From: Micromussa lordhowensis
Taxonomy: Eukaryota > Cnidaria > Anthozoa > Scleractinia > Lobophylliidae
Assembly: GCA_964020085.1 (NCBI GenBank)
Contig: OZ026603.1
Span: 6,870,046 to 6,934,045, forward strand
Length of the DNA stretch: 64,000 nucleotides
Direction of reading: 5' to 3'
Made by a program: the position numbers and the translations under genes. The notes beneath the pieces are model-generated. The model worked only from the letters and a program-made list of their open reading frames with translations, was not told the DNA's origin and did no database searches. Positions 60,829-64,000 of the stretch are shown piece by piece. Position 1 is the first letter of the stretch. Every line of letters begins with the position of its first letter.

Positions 60829-63800
60829 AGTTTGCAGCAAAATGTTTTGCTAGGTTGGCAGTTCAAGGAAATCCTAGTTAGACCATGATGGCATTGGCGC
60901 CAGGGTGTTTTTTTTGGCCTTCTTTTTGCAGTAGTTTCCCCTGGTCCCAACTTTGCAGAATTTCAGAAAACCCGCGCTGGGAGTCCCCTTGGCAAATTTG
61001 ACATAGCTCGTCTTCACGGGCACTTTAAGAGGCGCGGTTTGCAGCAAAATGTTCTGCTAGGTTGGCACTTGAAGGAAATCGTAGTTAAAACATGATGGCG
61101 TTGGCGCCAGGGTGTTTTTTCTGGCCTTCTTTTTGCAGTAAGTTCCCCTGGTCCCAACTTTGCAGAATTTCAGAAAACGCGCGCTGGGGGTCCCCTTGGG
61201 AAATTTGACATAGCTCGGCTTCACCGGCACTTTAAGAGGCGCAGTTTGCAGAAAAATGTTGTGCTAGGTTGGCACTTCAAGGAAATTCTAGTTAAAACAT
61301 GCTGGCATTGGCGCCAGGGTGTTTTTTTTGGCCTTCTTTTTGCAGTAGTTTCCCCTGGTCCCAACTTTGCAGAATTTCAGAAAACGCGCGCTGGGGGTCC
61401 CCTTGGCAAATTTGACATAGCTCGGCTTCACGGGCACTTTAAGAGGCGCGGTTTGCAGCAAAATGTTTTGCTAGGTTGGCACTTTAAGGAAATCCTAGTT
61501 AGAACATGATGGCATTGACGCCAGGTTGTTTTTTCTGGCCTTCTTTTTGCAGTAGTTTCCCCTGGTCCCAACTTTGCAGAATTTCAGAAAACGCGCGCTG
61601 GGGGTCCCCTTGGCAAATTTGACATAGCTCGGCTTCACGGGCACTTGAAGAGGCGCAGTTTGCAGCAAAATGTTTTGCTAGGTTGGCAGTTCAAGGAAAT
61701 TCTAGTTAGACCATGATGGCATTGGCGCCAGGGTGTTTTTTTTGGCCTTCTTTTTGCAGTAGTTTCCCCTGGTCCCAACTTTGCAGAATTTCAGAAAACG
61801 CGCGCTGGGGGTCCCCTTGGCAAATTTGACATAGCTCGGCTTCACGGGCACTTTAAGAAGCGCGGTTTGCAGCAAAATGTTCTGCTAGGTTAGCACTTCA
61901 AGGAAATCTTAGTTAGAACATGATGGCATTGGCGCCAGGGTGTTTTTTCTGGCCTTCTTTTTGCAGTAGTTTCCCCTGGTCCCAACTTTGCAGAATTTCA
62001 GAAAACGCGCGCTGGGGGTCCCCTTGGCAAATTTGACATAGCTCGGCTTCACGGGCACTTTAAGAGACGCGGTTTGCAGCAAAATGTTCTGCTAGGTTGG
62101 CACTTCAAGGAAATTGTAGTTAAAACATGATGGCATTTGCGCCAGGGTGTTTTTTCTGGCCTTCTTTTTGCAGTAAGTTCCCCTGGTCCCAACTTTGCAG
62201 AATTTCAGAAAACGCGCGCTGGGGGTCCCCTTGGGAAATATGACATAGCTCGGCTTCACCGGCACTTTAAGAGGCGCGATTTGCAGAAAAATGTTGTGCT
62301 AGGTTGGCACTTCAAGGAAATCCTAGTTAAAACATGCTGGCATTGGCGCCAGGGTGTTTTTTTTTTGGCCTTCTTTTTGCAGTAGTTTCCCCTGGTCCCA
62401 ACTTTGCAGAATTTCAGAAAACGCGCGCTGGGGCTCCCCTTGGCAAATTTGACATAGCTCGGCTTCACGGGCACTTTAAGAGGCGCGGTTTGCAGCAAAA
62501 TGTTCTGCTAGGTTGGCACTTTAAGGAAATCCTAGTTAGAACATGATGGCATTGGCGCCAGGGCGTTTTTTCTGGCCTTCTTTTTGCAGTAGTTTCCCCT
62601 GGTCCCAACTTTGCAGAATTTCAGAAAACGCGCGCTGGGGGTCCCCTTGGCAAATTTGACATAGCTCGGCTTCACGGGCACTTTAAGAGGCGCGGTTTGC
62701 AGCAAAATGTTCTGCTAGGTTGGCACTTTAAGGAAATTCTAGTTAAAACATGATGGCATTGGCGCCAGGGTGTTTTTTCTGGCTTTCTTTTTGCAGTAGT
62801 TTCCCCTGGTCCCAACTTTGCAGAATTTCAGAAAACGCGCGCTGGGGGTCCCCTTGGCAAATTTGACATAGCTCGGCTTCACGGGCACTTTAAGAGGCGC
62901 GGTTTGCAGCAAAATGTTCTGCTAGGTTGGCACTTCAAGGAAATTTTAGTCAAAACATGATGGCATTGGCGCCAGGGTGTTTTTTCTGGCCTTCTTTTTG
63001 CAGTAGTTTCCCCTGGTCCCAACTTTGCAGAATTTCAGAAAACGCGCGCTGGGGGTCCCCTTGGCAAATTTGACATAGCTCGGCTTCACGGGCACTTTAA
63101 GAGGCGCGGTTTGGAGCAAAATGTTGTGCTAGGTTGGATCTTGAAGGAAATCTTAGTTAGAACATGATGGCATTGGCGCCAGGGTGTTTTTTCTGGCCTT
63201 CTTTTTGCAGTAGTTTCCCCTGGTCCCAACTTTGCAGAATTTCAGAAAACGCGCGCTGGGAGTCCTCTTGGCAAATTTCACATAGCTCGGCTTCACGGGC
63301 ACTTTAAGAGGCGCGGTTTGCAGCAAAATGTTCTGCTAGGTTGGCACTTTAAGGAAATGCTAGTTAGAACATGATGGCATTGGCGCCAGGGTGTTTTTTC
63401 TTGCCTTCTTTTTGCAGTAGTTTCCCCTGGTCCCAACTTTGCAGAATTTCAGAAAACGCGCGCTGGGGGTCCCCTTGGCAAATTTGACATAGCTCGGCTT
63501 CACGGGCACTTTAAGAGGCGCGGTTTGCAGCAAAATGTTCTGCTAGGTTGGCACTTGAAGGAAATGCTAGTTAGAACATGATGGCATTGGCGCCAGGGTG
63601 TTTTTTCTTGCCTTCTTTTTGCAGTAGTTTCCCCTGGTCCCAACTTTGCAGAATTTCAGAAAACGCGCGCTGGGGGTCCCCTTGGCAAATTTGACATAGC
63701 TCGGCTTCACGGGCACTTTAAGAGGCGCGGTTTGCAGCAAAATTGTCTGCTAGGTTGGCACTTTAAGGAAATTTTAGTTAGAACATGATGGCATTGGCGC

Positions 63801-64000
63801 CAGGGTGTTTTTTCTGGCCTTCTTTTTGCAGTAGTTTCCCCTGGTCCCAACTTTGCAGAATTTCAGAAAACGCGCGCTGGGGGTCCCCTTGGCAAATTTG
63901 ACATAGCTCGGCTTCACGGGCACTTTAAGAGGCGCGGTTTGGAGCAAAATGTTGTGCTAGGTTGGATCTTGAAGGAAATCTTAGTTAGAACATGATGGCA
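60829..64000. repeat. Tail with more private mutations and 4-5-monomer spacings
   Basis: About 15 monomers plus the partial unit at 63974. A diverged 5-monomer pair is visible: gtaagttcccc, gggaaat, caccggc and gaaaaatgttgtgc at 61074-61280 and again at 62109-62315 (offset 1035), each followed by a catgctggc monomer. Spacings of 828-829 bases link gaccatg monomers (60882 and 61710) and ttggagc/gttggatcttg monomers (63111 and 63939). Other rare changes are aacccgcgc (60970), ctcgtcttc (61008), cacttgaag (61644), gggctcccc (62432) and tcacatag (63278). No gene or array end is seen. Confidence 0.85.

Larger units (their letters stand above)
1..64000. repeat. 207-bp satellite DNA array, head-to-tail, about 309 monomers
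   Basis: The same 207-base unit recurs from the first to the last base in one orientation. Starting at ggaaat, units begin at 1, 208, 416, 622, 829, 1035 and so on to 63974, with occasional 1-base indels, mainly in two T runs (monomer positions 42-47 and 57-61). Landmarks in order are TGGCGCCA (29-36), T6 (42-47), TTTGCAG (59-65 and 86-92), CGCGCGC (105-111), GGGGGTCCCC (113-122), AAATTT (128-133), acgggcac (150-157), gcgcgg (166-171), TTTGCAG (172-178) and gctaggttgg (190-199). My hand consensus is 49.8% G+C with 8 CpG. No other sequence interrupts the array. Such size, homogeneity and higher-order structure are typical of eukaryotic heterochromatic satellites. The family is not one I recognise, so species and chromosomal position are unknown. 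Confidence 0.98.

Noticed and set aside
1..64000. CRISPR array
   Set aside because: The repeat is 207 bp with no unique spacers between copies; the array is contiguous satellite.
1..64000. Transposon, LTR or terminal inverted repeats embedded in the array
   Set aside because: No break in the 207-bp period, no target-site duplication and no non-satellite insert was found.
1..64000. Assigning a species or calling this a centromere
   Set aside because: Neither the monomer nor any flanking unique sequence allows it. The nucleosome-like length and higher-order structure fit centromeres but also other heterochromatin.

Overview
The whole 64 kb window is one uninterrupted, head-to-tail satellite DNA array. 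The basic monomer is 207 bp. Taking the monomer to begin at the motif ggaaat (window position 1), there are 309 complete copies, followed by the first 27 bases of another at 63974-64000. The net length drift is only +10 bp relative to 309 x 207, mostly from 1-base changes in T runs. I see no spacer, transposon, inversion, unique sequence, RNA gene or credible protein-coding gene. The monomer is about 50% G+C (103 of 207 in my hand consensus) and carries 8 CpG sites. All copies lie in the same orientation and differ from each other at only a handful of positions.

This points to a eukaryotic nuclear genome, in centromeric, pericentromeric, subtelomeric or knob-type heterochromatin, probably from a long-read assembly. 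I do not recognise the monomer and cannot name the organism. The 207 bp length is close to one nucleosome plus linker, as is common for satellites, but nothing here proves centromere function and no CENP-B box is present.

Layout by shared variant haplotypes: 1-1522 is repeated at 5795-7316 (R1 pair, offset 5794 = 28 monomers). 7317-11796 is a less structured stretch. 11797-16973 is block A, holding a nested 6-monomer tandem duplication. 16974-about 24012 contains block B and a tandem 14-monomer copy, C. 24013-26289 contains short 3- and 6-monomer amplifications. 26290-28153 is block D, related to A. 28154-34984 is a tandem pair of 17-monomer units (E1/E2). 34985-38296 (X) reappears, diverged, at 42438-45000 (X'). 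38297-42437 (F) is another relative of A/B/D. 45000-46785 is a mosaic. 46786-53800 is a diverged tandem pair (Y1/Y2). 55031-60828 is a tandem pair of 14-monomer units (H1/H2) with no difference found by eye. 60829-64000 is a tail with more private mutations and 4-5-monomer spacings.

The region therefore shows satellite evolution rather than a gene system: in-register unequal exchange has built higher-order repeats of 6, 14, 17 and 28 monomers at several ages. Within the monomer, a nearly invariant core (about 86-130) contrasts with a hypervariable patch across the 188-15 junction. One polymorphic base (monomer position 188) switches a 16-bp inverted repeat between perfect and imperfect. The short open reading frames seen on both strands are by-products of the 207 = 3 x 69 period. 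All coordinates and comparisons were made by eye; block borders are good to about one third of a monomer.
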